Part shown: piece by piece, positions 16,971-25,148 of the stretch
Layout: every line of letters begins with the position of its first letter
How positions within the stretch are numbered: the first letter of the stretch is position 1
DNA from: an uncultured Anaerobiospirillum sp.
GTDB taxonomy: Bacteria > Pseudomonadota > Gammaproteobacteria > Enterobacterales > Succinivibrionaceae
Direction: 5' to 3'
Assembly (NCBI GenBank): GCA_944389615.1
Contig: CALXNA010000022.1
Coordinates: 1-52,147 of the forward strand
Length of the DNA: 52,147 nucleotides
Made by a program: the position numbers and the translations under genes
The notes under the pieces: generated by a model
The model's input: the letters and a program-made list of their open reading frames with translations, nothing else
Database searches by the model: none
Told to the model about the DNA's origin: nothing

Positions 16971-17092
16971 CTTAGCGGACTTTTCACAACCACCGCAGCC
17001 GCAACCACCCAACCGCCCGATGCCGTGGGCCTGCGTCTTTTCACAAGCGCGGCGCGCCCCATCTTCACCCCAAATTCGTTTTGTTGTATCTA

Positions 17093-17106
17093 TGTAAACG
17101 TTAACA
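17093..17106. promoter_or_regulatory. LacI/GalR-type palindrome
   Basis: TGTAAACGTTAACA has two-fold symmetry around a central CG, the form favoured by LacI/GalR-family repressors of sugar genes. It lies between the exported-protein gene and the TRAP genes, about 750 bases before the binding-protein start. No LacI-family gene is in the window. Confidence 0.4.
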
Positions 17107-17363
17107 TTCGTGGAGATAACACTTGTTTACTACCATTTTAGTTGCACGAAAGGGGCGCGACGCGCCCCAGCAACCGCGGATATGGTGAGCTATCTGCCCA
17201 AGTTAAGATAGACTTTTGAGCGCAAACCAGCCCCAGCCCGATCCCTTGACTGGGCGCGAGCTGCAGGCGGAGCGCCCGCCGAGCGCGGGTCCGACGCGGG
17301 CGCGCTGGGGGCGCGGCGGTTAACGCGGCGGTTAACGCGGCGATTAACGCTGCCGGTTAACGC

Positions 17364-18104
17364 TTAGCGCTGGGTGGTGGTGCTGCGTGCGTTGGTGCAG
17401 TCCATGGCGTTGACCGCGGCACGGCCGCTGATAAAGAGCGGGATGTTCGGGACGATGCGATCGATGAAGGTCAGGAGGTTGACCTTGCAGCCTGAGCGCA
17501 GCTTCTGGTACTCGCTCTTGTCGTAGTACACCGAGTCATCGATACGCACATCTAAGATGATGCCGTCGTTGATGGCGGTGACGTAGAAGCCCTTGGTGGT
17601 GGGATCAAAGCCTGAGGCTTTGACCTCGACATCGGTGATGACGAGCGGCAGCTGCTTGAGCTCGCTGTAGAGCTGCTGGAGCTGCTTTTGGTTGACCAGC
17701 TCTAACATTTGGGCGAAGGTCAGGTAGAGGCCACCGTCAGTGGCGTACTTGGCGCGGTTGTTAAAGAGGATGCGATCCTTGCCGGTGTTGTAGTTGGCAA
17801 TGGTCAGCACTCCGGCAATAGGGGTGTTGATCTTACCGTTATAGCCCACTGAGCCGTAAGGGAATACCACGGTGGTTGACTGATAGAGCTTGTCTAAGCG
17901 GTTGGCGGCTTGGATGTCGCCGGTGATTGAAGCTTGCAGCGGGCCATCTAAGTGCTCGTTTTGCCCTAAGATCACTTGGTTGATGGCAAAGTGCTCGGTC
18001 TTGAACACGGTCGTGGTCTCATAAGCCTGCGCTGTGGAGCTAAGGCCCAGCGACATAAGCAGGCTCCCGGCAAGAGCTAAGGTTGCGGCAAATTTACTTC
18101 TCAT
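17364..18104 (-). CDS. Exported protein of unknown function
   Basis: The 246-residue product starts with a clear Sec signal peptide (MRSKFAATLALAGSLLMSLG, cut near AQA-YETTT). The mature part has alternating hydrophobic stretches that look like beta-strands (FAINQVILGQNEHLDGPLQA, STTVVFPYGSVGYNG, GVLTIANYNTGKDRIL, PLVITDVEVKASGF, GFYVTAINDGIILDVRID) and only two cysteines near the C terminus. I do not recognise a family. It probably sits in the periplasm. A GGGAG ribosome-binding site lies 7 bases before the ATG; the frame is open 38 codons further upstream but those codons do not encode a signal. It is divergent from yceD. Confidence 0.85.
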   Translation of the reverse strand: MRSKFAATLALAGSLLMSLGLSSTAQAYETTTVFKTEHFAINQVILGQNEHLDGPLQASITGDIQAANRLDKLYQSTTVVFPYGSVGYNGKINTPIAGVLTIANYNTGKDRILFNNRAKYATDGGLYLTFAQMLELVNQKQLQQLYSELKQLPLVITDVEVKASGFDPTTKGFYVTAINDGIILDVRIDDSVYYDKSEYQKLRSGCKVNLLTFIDRIVPNIPLFISGRAAVNAMDCTNARSTTTQR

Positions 18105-18410
18105 ACTCAAACTCCCAAGCTGACCTGATGCTGTGCCCGGGTTCGTGGCACGCTGCCTTGATCGTAGCCGCAAACGGCCACTCATCCCAGTCCTGTGCAA
18201 GCAAAGTTTGCTCCACACCCCAAACCCCCGCGCAACGCACTCCTCGTAGGCTACGCTGTCGCCGCGCTGGGCCAGCCTCAGATAGGATGCGGCACCGCCG
18301 CGGATTGCGGCGGTGCATGCGATAATGAGCCAGCCGTGCGATAATGGCGCGGTTTGGCCGCAGGCAGCTACTGCGCTGCGGTGGTGCTAACTGCAAGGGG
18401 AGATTGGGTC
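18105..18410. other. Divergent intergenic region before yceD
   Basis: This 306-base region separates the minus-strand exported-protein gene from yceD. Its clearest feature is the pair of extended -10 elements listed separately. No extra gene is supported. Confidence 0.5.
18318..18345 (+). promoter_or_regulatory. Tandem extended -10 elements before yceD
   Basis: TGCGATAAT occurs twice, at 18318-18326 and 18337-18345, 19 bases apart and 65-90 bases before the yceD start. Each is a TGn-extended -10 hexamer; neither has a good -35. Confidence 0.45.
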
Positions 18411-18950
18411 ATGGATACTAAGGTGCTCTTACCACGTGAAATCGATCTGGATAAGTGCATTACCGCCAATGCACGCTATGAGAGTGCGCGTCTCGAGCTT
18501 GAGGCCATTCCCCGCTTGGTTGAGTCGGTGGTGCGCCTTGAGGGGCCGGTCGTGGCCACGGTGTCCTTTGAGCGGGACTTAAACTCGATGCGCCTTGTCA
18601 AAGGCAAGGTCGAGGCCGATGTCATCTTGGTGTGCGAGCGCTGCAATGAGGAGTTTGTCCATCATCTGTGCCTTGAGTTTGTGCTCACGCCGGACTACGA
18701 GCGCGCCAAGGCCTGCAATCTGCTGGATAAGTACGAGTTCATCGACTGCAACGACGCAGGCAAGATCGATCTCTACGACATCATCGAAGACGGCTTGATC
18801 TTAGAAATCCCGGCCTTCCCGCGCCACGACGAAGACGACCCAGCCTGCAGCCGCACGGGCTCAGAGTGGAGCTACGGCGAGGTCGCCCCCGAGGCCAAAG
18901 AAAACCCATTTGCCGCCTTGGCCGCCCTCAAGGGCAGCCTCAAGCCGTAG
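18411..18950 (+). CDS. yceD: YceD / DUF177 family protein
   Basis: The 179-residue product matches the DUF177 family that accompanies rpmF in most bacteria and has been tied to 23S rRNA accumulation. Features are the N-terminal PREIDLDKCITANARYES, the strand VEADVILVCERCNEEF with a Cys-x2-Cys pair, an acidic middle (YEFIDCNDAGKIDLYDIIED) and the C-terminal NPFAALAALKG. AGGGGA precedes the ATG at 18411; upstream in-frame codons are unrelated. In most gammaproteobacteria rpmF follows within tens of bases, but here 1.4 kb of repeats intervenes. Confidence 0.92.
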   Translation: MDTKVLLPREIDLDKCITANARYESARLELEAIPRLVESVVRLEGPVVATVSFERDLNSMRLVKGKVEADVILVCERCNEEFVHHLCLEFVLTPDYERAKACNLLDKYEFIDCNDAGKIDLYDIIEDGLILEIPAFPRHDEDDPACSRTGSEWSYGEVAPEAKENPFAALAALKGSLKP

Positions 18951-18959
18951 GCGCGTACC

Positions 18960-19165
18960 ACAGGCTGTGGCTGCCCCATGGTACCTTTGGGGCCACTGAG
19001 GCGGCCCGCCCGCCCAACCCCAGCCACGTTGCGGCCGTTCCGCGCTCCGCTGCCGCGCTAAGGCACAAGCTGGTGCAGCCCTCAGGTAGCCCAACTGCCG
19101 TAGCGGCTGCGCTTGCCGCTCGTCGTATCACGTGCAGGCCGTTCCTTGGTCTCTAAGGGAGTAGG
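18960..19165 (-). repeat. Dispersed intergenic repeat, copy 1 (inverted)
   Basis: Read on the minus strand it has the TAGAGACCAAGG head (near 19149-19160), a GCGGCnAGCGGCnAGCGnAGCCGC-like core, and a GTTGGGCGGGCGGGC tail ending at CCATGGGG (18973). The unit repeats about 298 bases downstream as copy 2. Confidence 0.75.
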
Positions 19166-19264
19166 GCTTTGCAGCAGTCAGTTCGGGTGTGTGCAGCCTC
19201 ACGGACTCTGCCCAGCTTGGTGCTGTCATCTGCCGCCGTGCGGTCATGGGGACAGGCTGGCTTG

Positions 19265-19460
19265 CCTCTGCCCCATGGTACCTTTTGGGCCACTGAGGCG
19301 GCCCGCCCGCCCAACCCCAGCCACGTTGCGGCCGTTCCGCGCTCCGCTGCCACGCCTCGTCCCAAGCTGGTGCAGCTCTCAGGTAGCCCAACTGCCGTAG
19401 CGGCTGCGCTCGCCGCGCGCCGCATCACGTGCAGGCCGTTCCTTGGTCTCTAAGGGAGGG
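19265..19460 (-). repeat. Dispersed intergenic repeat, copy 2 (inverted)
   Basis: This is nearly identical to copy 1 and offset by about 298 bases, including the CCCCATGGTACC end at 19271 and the TAGAGACC head near 19445. The tandem pair includes about 100 bases of shared spacer. Confidence 0.75.
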
Positions 19461-19569
19461 CTTTGCGGCTGTCAGTTCGGGGGCGTGCAGCTTCACTGGC
19501 TCTGCCCAATTGGCCCAATAGAGCACCGTGGTGGGCGGCACGCTCCTGTGACGCAGCACAAGCAGCCCA

Positions 19570-20050
19570 CTGCTCCATAGAGACCAATGCTACCTTCCCG
19601 GAGCGTGAAGCGGCTAGCGGCTAGCGTAGCCGCCGCAAGAGTGGCCCAAGAGGGGCCTGTGGGGCTGCCCGAGCGTGGTTTTTTGGCGTGCGGAATGGCC
19701 CGGCCGTGGGTTGGGTTGGGCGGGTGGGCAGCCGCAGTTTGGGCTGACACAACCTGAGGGTGGGCCGTAACGTCCGTCTCCTTCGAGACTGCTGCAGCCT
19801 GTCCAGAGCGTTACACGGCAAGTGGCAAGCGCCGCCGTTGCTCAAGTGGCCTAAGAGGAGCCGTGGGGCTGCCCGAGCGTGGTTTGTTGGCGTGCGGAAT
19901 GGCCCGGCCGTGGGTTGGATTGGGCGGGCGGGTAGCCGCAGTTGGGGCTCACGCAACCTGAGGGTGCGCCGTAACGGCCGTCTCCTTTGAGACTGCTGCA
20001 GCCTGTCCGGGGCATGAAGTGGCCAGCGTAGCTGAGGGTAAGGTGGCCGG
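19570..20050 (+). repeat. Dispersed intergenic repeat, copies 3 and 4 (direct, 205-bp tandem)
   Basis: Copy 3 starts CTCCATAGAGACC (19574) and has the GCGGCTA...TAGCCGC core and the GTGGCCCAAGAGG, GGTTGGGCGGG and GCCGCAGTTTGGGCTGA modules. Copy 4 follows with the same modules offset by about 205 bases and a worn head. A third partial core begins near 20013. Confidence 0.75.
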
Positions 20051-20157
20051 AACGCACCTAGGATCAAGGCGGTCTGGGCCAGAGTGAGATCGCGGGCAGC
20101 GCGGTCGGGCCGGTGTCGGTGCAGCGCGGCGGTGCGCGTGAGGTTTTGTGATCAGGC

Positions 20158-20186
20158 TTGCAACTATAGGGCATTCTCACTATAAT
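20158..20186 (+). promoter_or_regulatory. rpmF: Near-consensus sigma70 promoter of rpmF
   Basis: TTGCAA (20158-20163), a 17-base spacer and a perfect TATAAT (20181-20186). It is the strongest promoter I see in the window and probably drives the rpmF-plsX-fab transcription unit, which the repeats have separated from yceD. Confidence 0.75.
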
Positions 20187-20194
20187 GACGCGTC

Positions 20195-20241
20195 CACGAG
20201 CATGGCTTGGGAAAGCCCAATGGTCGTGACTGTCTTTTTTT
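20195..20241 (+). terminator. Terminator-like leader (possible attenuator) before rpmF
   Basis: Starting almost at the predicted transcription start, CACGA/TCGTG and TTGGG/CCCAA form a two-part stem (20195-20228), followed after six bases by seven T residues (20235-20241). rpmF begins 154 bases further on. If it works, most transcripts would stop after about 50 nt, giving attenuation or a very short RNA. Confidence 0.5.
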
Positions 20242-20394
20242 GATCAAAATAAGCACCAAAGCGCCTCCGTGACCTGTGAGGTCAAGACGAGCGAGGTCTT
20301 CGCGACCTGCGCACCACACTCGGTGCGAAGTATGGTGCCATAAGCCATATGGCAGCATGCTTGAGGCGACTTTAATGTAGTTTAGGAGACTATA

Positions 20395-20580
20395 ATGGCC
20401 GTTCCACAGAACCATCAATCCCGTTCACGTCGTGACAAGCGTCGTACCCATGATGCCTTAACCGCTTTACAGTTATCGAAGGATAGCGTCACGGGCGAGA
20501 CCCACATCCGTCACCACGTCACCGAGTCTGGTTACTATCGTGGTAAGAAGGTTATCTTCAAGGCTGCAGCTGAGGTTTAA
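20395..20580 (+). CDS. rpmF: 50S ribosomal protein L32
   Basis: The 61-residue product is the small basic large-subunit protein L32, with [27 protein letters not shown], and the C-terminal [15 protein letters not shown], aligning throughout with E. coli L32. It lacks the zinc-binding cysteines found in some bacterial L32 proteins, like the E. coli form. AGGAG sits 7-8 bases before the ATG. It heads the phospholipid/fatty-acid cluster. Confidence 0.96.
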   Translation: MAVPQNHQSRSRRDKRRTHDALTALQLSKDSVTGETHIRHHVTESGYYRGKKVIFKAAAEV

Positions 20581-20631
20581 GCTGTGCCTACCATGCTTTA
20601 GCGCAAAAGCATCACGCAGCTGAACGCTGCT

Positions 20632-20660
20632 CAACGGGGCCTCATGAGCCCCGTTGCTGT
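20632..20660 (+). terminator. Hairpin after rpmF
   Basis: CAACGGGGC/GCCCCGTTG (20632-20656) with a 7-base loop, followed by CTGT rather than a T run. It probably reduces, but does not abolish, read-through into plsX 219 bases later. Confidence 0.5.
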
Positions 20661-20874
20661 ATCTGCGCCTCTCATCTTCGGCGCGTCCCATCTTCTTGTG
20701 CTCTTCTCCTACGGCCCGCGCTGGGCACCTCATCATTCTTCTCTTTGCTCTTCTCCTCTGTTGCTATTGCTGAGATCGTGGCCTTGATCGGCGCTTTGGC
20801 GGCGTGAGGGGCGACAGCTGCGGCTGATTTTGCTAAGCTGACAGTGATTGGATTGTGTTTGAGTGAGGAGAGCT

Positions 20875-21924
20875 ATGGCACTTATGGCAGGTAGCGCCAA
20901 CGAACAATGCACCGTGGCCTTGGACGGCACGGGCGGAGATCATCTCGATACGCGGCCGGTGGTCGATGCCGTGCGCTTTGCGCTGGCGATGTACCCGAGC
21001 TTGTATCTCATCGTCTTTGGCAGCTCGCAATTGGAGCTGGATTTGACCAAGGCAGGCGTCAACAAGAAGCGCTTTGAGTTTCGCCTTGCCCAGCAGAGCA
21101 TCCCCCAAGACGAGCCACCGCGCTCGGCGCTCACCAACTTCCGCCATAGCGCCATGGTGCAAGCCTTAGACTGCGTCAAATCCGGCCAAGCGCAGGCCAT
21201 GATCTCAAGTGGTGGCACCGGGCCTTTGGTGTGTCTTGCGCGCCATATCCTCGGGGTGCAGCACTTATCACCGACTAAGACTAAGCTCAAGGAGCGTATG
21301 GGCCTCAATGGCCGCGGCGGCGCGGTGCGCCCGTGCTTTGCTGCGCGCATTCCGGTGGGGCCGCAGCGCTTTGCCCTGATGCTCGATCTTGGCGCCAACG
21401 CCACCTGCAGCGCCGCTGATCTCTATGACTTTGCCTGCTTGGGCCACGCCTGCGCCGAGATTGCCCTTGAGCGCGAGCATCCGCGCCTTGCGGTGTTAAA
21501 CGTCGGGGTTGAGCTAGGCAAGGGCAATAGCCTCGTGCAGCAGACCAAGGAGCTGCTCGAGCAAGATCGCTCACTGCAGTTTACCGGCTTTATCGAAGCC
21601 AACCGCATCTTCAACGATGACGCTGATGTCATCGTGACCGACGGCTTCACCGGCAATGTCGCCTTAAAGGCGGCCGAAGGCGTCGCCAATCTCTACGCCA
21701 ATAGCGCTGGTATGAAGAAGTTCTTTGCCAAGATGGCCCGCCCAGATTGGCTCCTGCCATGGCAGTACAACGGCTCGGTGCTCTTGGGCGTCAACGGCAT
21801 CGTGGTCAAGTCCCATGGCGCCGCGGGCAAGGAAGCGATGGCTGTGGCCATGGTCGAAGCGGCCCGCGCGGCGCAAGCCAACCTTGCCTCTAAGATGCAA
21901 GAAGCGCTGAGCGCGCAGCGCTAG
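20875..21924 (+). CDS. plsX: Phosphate acyltransferase PlsX
   Basis: PlsX makes acyl-phosphate from acyl-ACP for PlsY, the entry to phospholipid synthesis, and acts at the inner face of the membrane. The 349 residues cover the family: CTVALDGTGGD near the start (usually ALDxMGGD), AMISSGGTGPLV (usually SAGNTGA), LMLDLGANATCSAADLYDFA, VLNVGVELGKGNSLV and VIVTDGFTGNVALKAAEG. Several positions usually invariant are altered but the folds align throughout. GAGGAG precedes the ATG at 20875. Its place between rpmF and fabH is standard. Confidence 0.94.
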   Translation: MALMAGSANEQCTVALDGTGGDHLDTRPVVDAVRFALAMYPSLYLIVFGSSQLELDLTKAGVNKKRFEFRLAQQSIPQDEPPRSALTNFRHSAMVQALDCVKSGQAQAMISSGGTGPLVCLARHILGVQHLSPTKTKLKERMGLNGRGGAVRPCFAARIPVGPQRFALMLDLGANATCSAADLYDFACLGHACAEIALEREHPRLAVLNVGVELGKGNSLVQQTKELLEQDRSLQFTGFIEANRIFNDDADVIVTDGFTGNVALKAAEGVANLYANSAGMKKFFAKMARPDWLLPWQYNGSVLLGVNGIVVKSHGAAGKEAMAVAMVEAARAAQANLASKMQEALSAQR

Positions 21925-22131
21925 CGGTCGCCCCGCGCTAGTGGTGTTGCGTACTGCGGCCTACGCGATCTGCGCAGCCTGCGTGCGCGCAGGCCCGCGC
22001 TCTGCGGCGATAATTTTCCCCTGAGGCTATCCAAAAGCGGGCATAAATGGCACAATGGCTATTTCAGGATCGGTCTCAGGTCTTCACTGTTCGCGTGCTG
22101 CTATCTGTGGCTAGGTGTCTCTTTCTCTTAA

Positions 22132-23115
22132 GTGGTGATAGTTTTGTTTACCAGAATTTTAGGTACTGGCGGGTATTTGCCAACGCAAGTTAGAACTAAT
22201 GCCGATTTGGAGCAGATGGTGGAAACCTCTGATACGTGGATTGTCGAGCGTACTGGGATCCACGAGAGACGCATCGCCGCGCCGTACGAGACGGCCGCCT
22301 TTATGGGCACGAAGGCCGCGGCGCAGGCCCTTGAGGCTGCAGGCTTGGAGCCTTCATCGATCGATGCGGTGATCTGCGCGACCACCTCGGGGCAAAATGC
22401 CTTCCCGTCGACTGCATGCGAGATCGCCTTAGCCTTGGGCATCAAGGCCCCGATCGCCTTTGATGTAGCGGCCGCCTGCGCCGGCTTTAGCTATGCCTAT
22501 AGCCTCGCCCACAATATGATCTTATGTGGCCAAGCGCAGCATGTCCTGATCGTAGGCGTGGACTCGCTGTCGCATGCCTGTGCCAATACCGATCGCACCA
22601 CCATCATTCTCTTTGGCGACGGCGCTGGTGCCTGCGTGCTGGGCGCCTCCGAAGAGCCGGGCACCTTGGCCATTAAGCTGTCCTCAGACCCGAGCCGTGG
22701 CGACTTGCTCAAGCTGCCATTCCCTAAGCGCGGCCAAGACTTGGCCCCGGGTGAGACCAATGACGGCGCTTACCTCTATATGAAGGGCAACGATGTCTTC
22801 AAGCATGCTGTGACTATCTTGGCTTCCTTGGTCAAGGACACGCTGCAGGAGGCAGGCATGAGTGAGGACGAGCTCGATTTCTTAGTGCCGCACCAGGCCA
22901 ACCTGCGCATCATCACCGCCACCGCGCGCAAGCTCAAGCTTGATATGTCGCAGGTGATCGTCACCTTAGATAAGCAAGGCAACACCTCGGCCGCTTCGGT
23001 GCCTTTGGCCTTAGACGAAGGTATCCGCCAAGGCCGGATTCAGCGCGGCCACAATCTGCTGCTTGAGTCCTTTGGCGGCGGCTTCGTTTGGGGCGGCGCC
23101 TTAGTGCGCTACTAA
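22132..23115 (+). CDS. fabH: 3-oxoacyl-ACP synthase III FabH
   Basis: FabH condenses acetyl-CoA with malonyl-ACP to start each fatty-acid chain. The triad is present: Cys116 in [10 protein letters not shown], His254 in PHQANLRI and Asn284 in GNTSAAS (numbered from the GTG at 22132). The first aligned segment [16 protein letters not shown] matches the family, so translation may really start at the TTG at 22144, giving MFTRILGTG. Neither start has a strong ribosome-binding site, which suggests modest expression. It follows plsX by 207 bases and leads fabD by 87. Confidence 0.96.
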   Translation: MVIVLFTRILGTGGYLPTQVRTNADLEQMVETSDTWIVERTGIHERRIAAPYETAAFMGTKAAAQALEAAGLEPSSIDAVICATTSGQNAFPSTACEIALALGIKAPIAFDVAAACAGFSYAYSLAHNMILCGQAQHVLIVGVDSLSHACANTDRTTIILFGDGAGACVLGASEEPGTLAIKLSSDPSRGDLLKLPFPKRGQDLAPGETNDGAYLYMKGNDVFKHAVTILASLVKDTLQEAGMSEDELDFLVPHQANLRIITATARKLKLDMSQVIVTLDKQGNTSAASVPLALDEGIRQGRIQRGHNLLLESFGGGFVWGGALVRY

Positions 23116-23202
23116 GCGCGCACGTGGCGGCCAGGTCAGATTTTTTTCTTGAACAAGAGGAGGCGGCGGCCTGCCTGCAGAGGCGAGGGTGCCGGATTTG
23201 TG

Positions 23203-24141
23203 ATGAAGTCATTTGCAGTCGTATTCCCGGGGCAAGGTTCCCAAGCGGTCGGTATGTTGGCTCCTTTCATGGACACTGAGGTCGTAGCTCAGACCTTCGC
23301 CGAGGCCAACGAGGCCTTAGGCTATGACTTAAAGGAGATCGTGTTAAACGGCCCGGAGAGCGAGCTCAACAAGACGGAGATTACTCAGCCTGCCATCTTA
23401 ACGGCTTCGGTCGCCGCCTTCCGCGCCTTTAAGGCCGTCTTAGGCGAGGCCGCTCCAAAGGCCGTGGCCGGTCACTCCTTAGGCGAGTACTCAGCTTTGG
23501 TCGCTGCCGGAGCCTTAGATTTTGCTGATGCCGTGCGCTTAGTTCGTCTGCGCGGTCAGGCGATGCAAGCGGCCGTTCCTGCAGGGGTTGGCGCCATGAT
23601 GGCGGTCTTGGGCTTAGATGATGACGTCGTCATCGCCGGCTGCGCTGAGGCTTCCAAGGATGGCGACGGCGTGTGGGCAGCTAACTTCAACACCCCAGGT
23701 CAGGTCGTGATCTCCGGTGCTAAGGACGCCGTGGCGCGCGCCGGTGAGATCTTCACCGCCAAGGGCGCGCGCCGCTGCGTACCTTTGGCCGTATCGGTAC
23801 CTTCGCACTGCCCGATGATGCAAAGCGCCGCCGATAAGCTCGCCGCTGCGTTAGCCGACTTGCAGCTGCACGACGCCGTCATCCCGGTCTATGCCAATGT
23901 CACTGCCGCTCCGGTCACCGCAGTCGCCGACATCGTTGACTGCTTGGTCAAGCAGCTCATCGGCTCGGTACGTTGGGTCGAGACCGTACAGAAGATGAAG
24001 AGCGATGGCATCGAGGCCTTGATCGAGGTCGGCCCGGGCCGCGTCTTAACCGGCCTCAACCGCAAGATTGAGCGCAGCTTGGTCACGGGCAATATTGCCG
24101 CCCCTGACGACTTAGAGAAGGTTTTGGCTAGCTTAAACTAG
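23203..24141 (+). CDS. fabD: Malonyl-CoA:ACP transacylase FabD
   Basis: FabD loads malonyl groups onto ACP for chain elongation. The 312-residue product starts MKSFAVVFPGQGSQ as in other FabDs, with the nucleophile Ser92 in AGHSLGEYSAL, His202 in PSHCPMM and the ending GPGRVLTGLNRKI. The ATG at 23203 is preferred over an earlier ATG at 23149 that would add a basic, unconserved leader. The ribosome-binding site is weak (a GAGGGT about 17 bases upstream). It lies between fabH and fabG in one direction with short gaps. Confidence 0.97.
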   Translation: MKSFAVVFPGQGSQAVGMLAPFMDTEVVAQTFAEANEALGYDLKEIVLNGPESELNKTEITQPAILTASVAAFRAFKAVLGEAAPKAVAGHSLGEYSALVAAGALDFADAVRLVRLRGQAMQAAVPAGVGAMMAVLGLDDDVVIAGCAEASKDGDGVWAANFNTPGQVVISGAKDAVARAGEIFTAKGARRCVPLAVSVPSHCPMMQSAADKLAAALADLQLHDAVIPVYANVTAAPVTAVADIVDCLVKQLIGSVRWVETVQKMKSDGIEALIEVGPGRVLTGLNRKIERSLVTGNIAAPDDLEKVLASLN

Positions 24142-24213
24142 TACGGCTGTGGCCCTGCGGACTGGGCTTGAGCCAGCAGCAGGGCGACGGGATTTGGTTT
24201 GCAAGGAGCAGCG

Positions 24214-24957
24214 ATGTTTAGTTTGGATTTCACCGGGAAGGTCGTATTAGTAACGGGCGCCAGCCGTGGTATCGGTAAGGTCATTGCCCAAAGCTTTGCC
24301 GCGGCCAATGCCACCGTCATCGGTACCGCCACCTCACAAAGTGGTGCCGATAGCATCAGTGAGTACTTAGCAGGTAAGGGCTGCGGCTTGGTCTTAAATG
24401 CCTTAGCCCCAGAGACCTTTGAGGACTTCGTCACTCAGGTTGAGGAGAAGGCCGGGGGCAAGGTCGACATCTTGGTCAACAACGCCGGTATCACCCGCGA
24501 TGGCCTCTTCATGAAGATGAAGGATGAGGACTGGAATGCCGTGATCTCCTGCAATCTGACCGCGGTCGCGAAGCTCTCGCAGCTGTTTATGCGCGGCATG
24601 ATGCGCAAGCGTGCTGGACGCATCATCAACATTACCTCGGTGGTGGGCGAGATGGGCAACTTCGGCCAGTGCAACTACGCCGCCGCCAAGGCCGGTCTCA
24701 TCGGCTTTACCAAGAGCTTAGCCCGCGAGTTAGGCGCGCGTAACATCACGGTCAACTGCATTGCCCCTGGCTTCATCGAGTCGGACATGACCTCCGCCTT
24801 AAATGATGAGATCAAGGAAGGCTACTTAAAGAACATCCCGCTGGGGGCCTTCGGCCAAGGCCAAGACATCGCTGATGCCACCTTGTTCTTAGCCTCCGAC
24901 GGCGCTAAGTACATCACCGGTACCACCTTAGACGTCAACGGCGGCCTCTACATGTAG
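24214..24957 (+). CDS. fabG: 3-oxoacyl-ACP reductase FabG
   Basis: FabG is the NADPH-dependent reductase that converts 3-oxoacyl-ACP to 3-hydroxyacyl-ACP. The 247-residue short-chain dehydrogenase has VTGASRGIGK for the cofactor, the structural NNAG and the catalytic Ser142, Tyr155 and Lys159 (YAAAK), with the typical ending ITGTTLDVNGGLYM. AAGGAG sits 5 bases before the ATG at 24214; an upstream ATG five codons earlier lacks one. It is 72 bases downstream of fabD. Confidence 0.97.
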   Translation: MFSLDFTGKVVLVTGASRGIGKVIAQSFAAANATVIGTATSQSGADSISEYLAGKGCGLVLNALAPETFEDFVTQVEEKAGGKVDILVNNAGITRDGLFMKMKDEDWNAVISCNLTAVAKLSQLFMRGMMRKRAGRIINITSVVGEMGNFGQCNYAAAKAGLIGFTKSLARELGARNITVNCIAPGFIESDMTSALNDEIKEGYLKNIPLGAFGQGQDIADATLFLASDGAKYITGTTLDVNGGLYM

Positions 24958-25137
24958 TCGGCCACTGCCATACCAGTGGCCCGCAGGGCGGCTGTCCGGG
25001 CGCCACACGGCGCCCCGGTGGCCGCCTTGCAGGCGCCGCGCGGCGGCCTGAGCGCCGTTTGTGTGAAGCGGCCCAAATTCGTTAAAAAAGGGCGGCGATT
25101 CGGCCTGCGCTCACTACCAATGAGGGCCGTTCTTGTA

Positions 25138-25143
25138 TATAAT
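25138..25143 (+). promoter_or_regulatory. Perfect -10 hexamer upstream of acpP
   Basis: TATAAT within TGTATATAATTTG, the only AT-rich point in a GC-rich stretch, with no recognisable -35 at 16-18 bases. If used, the acpP message carries a leader of about 390 nt. Confidence 0.4.
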
Positions 25144-25148
25144 TTGCC

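Larger units (their letters stand above)
16348..17363. other. One-kilobase control region upstream of the TRAP-uxaC unit
   Basis: No gene is supported across 1016 bases. The region carries a cluster of CTCAA(G) hexamers (16654-16706), a CAGCC/GGCTG hairpin near 16815, an ACTAG-N4-TTAGT element (16957-16970) and a LacI/GalR-type palindrome (17093-17106). AT content rises locally around 16850-16980 and 17080-17150, as expected for promoters. I could not fix a convincing -35/-10 pair on the minus strand. At 16435-16442 the minus strand reads AAAGGAGG, a strong ribosome-binding site with no sensible frame behind it. Confidence 0.45.
18951..20150. other. Repeat-filled insertion between yceD and rpmF
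   Basis: About 1.2 kb of GC-rich sequence carries at least four copies of the dispersed repeat family: two in inverted orientation in tandem, then two direct ones. Open frames run through it on both strands but mirror the repeats, lack ribosome-binding sites and start arbitrarily, so I call no gene. Confidence 0.65.

Noticed and set aside
17093..17106. CcpA cre site
   Set aside because: The sequence fits the cre form, but CcpA belongs to Gram-positive bacteria; a LacI/GalR-type site is the safer description.
18861..20067. Several open frames of 70-150 codons inside the yceD-rpmF repeat block
   Set aside because: They exist on both strands, follow the DNA repeats, and lack start signals; the repeat explains them.
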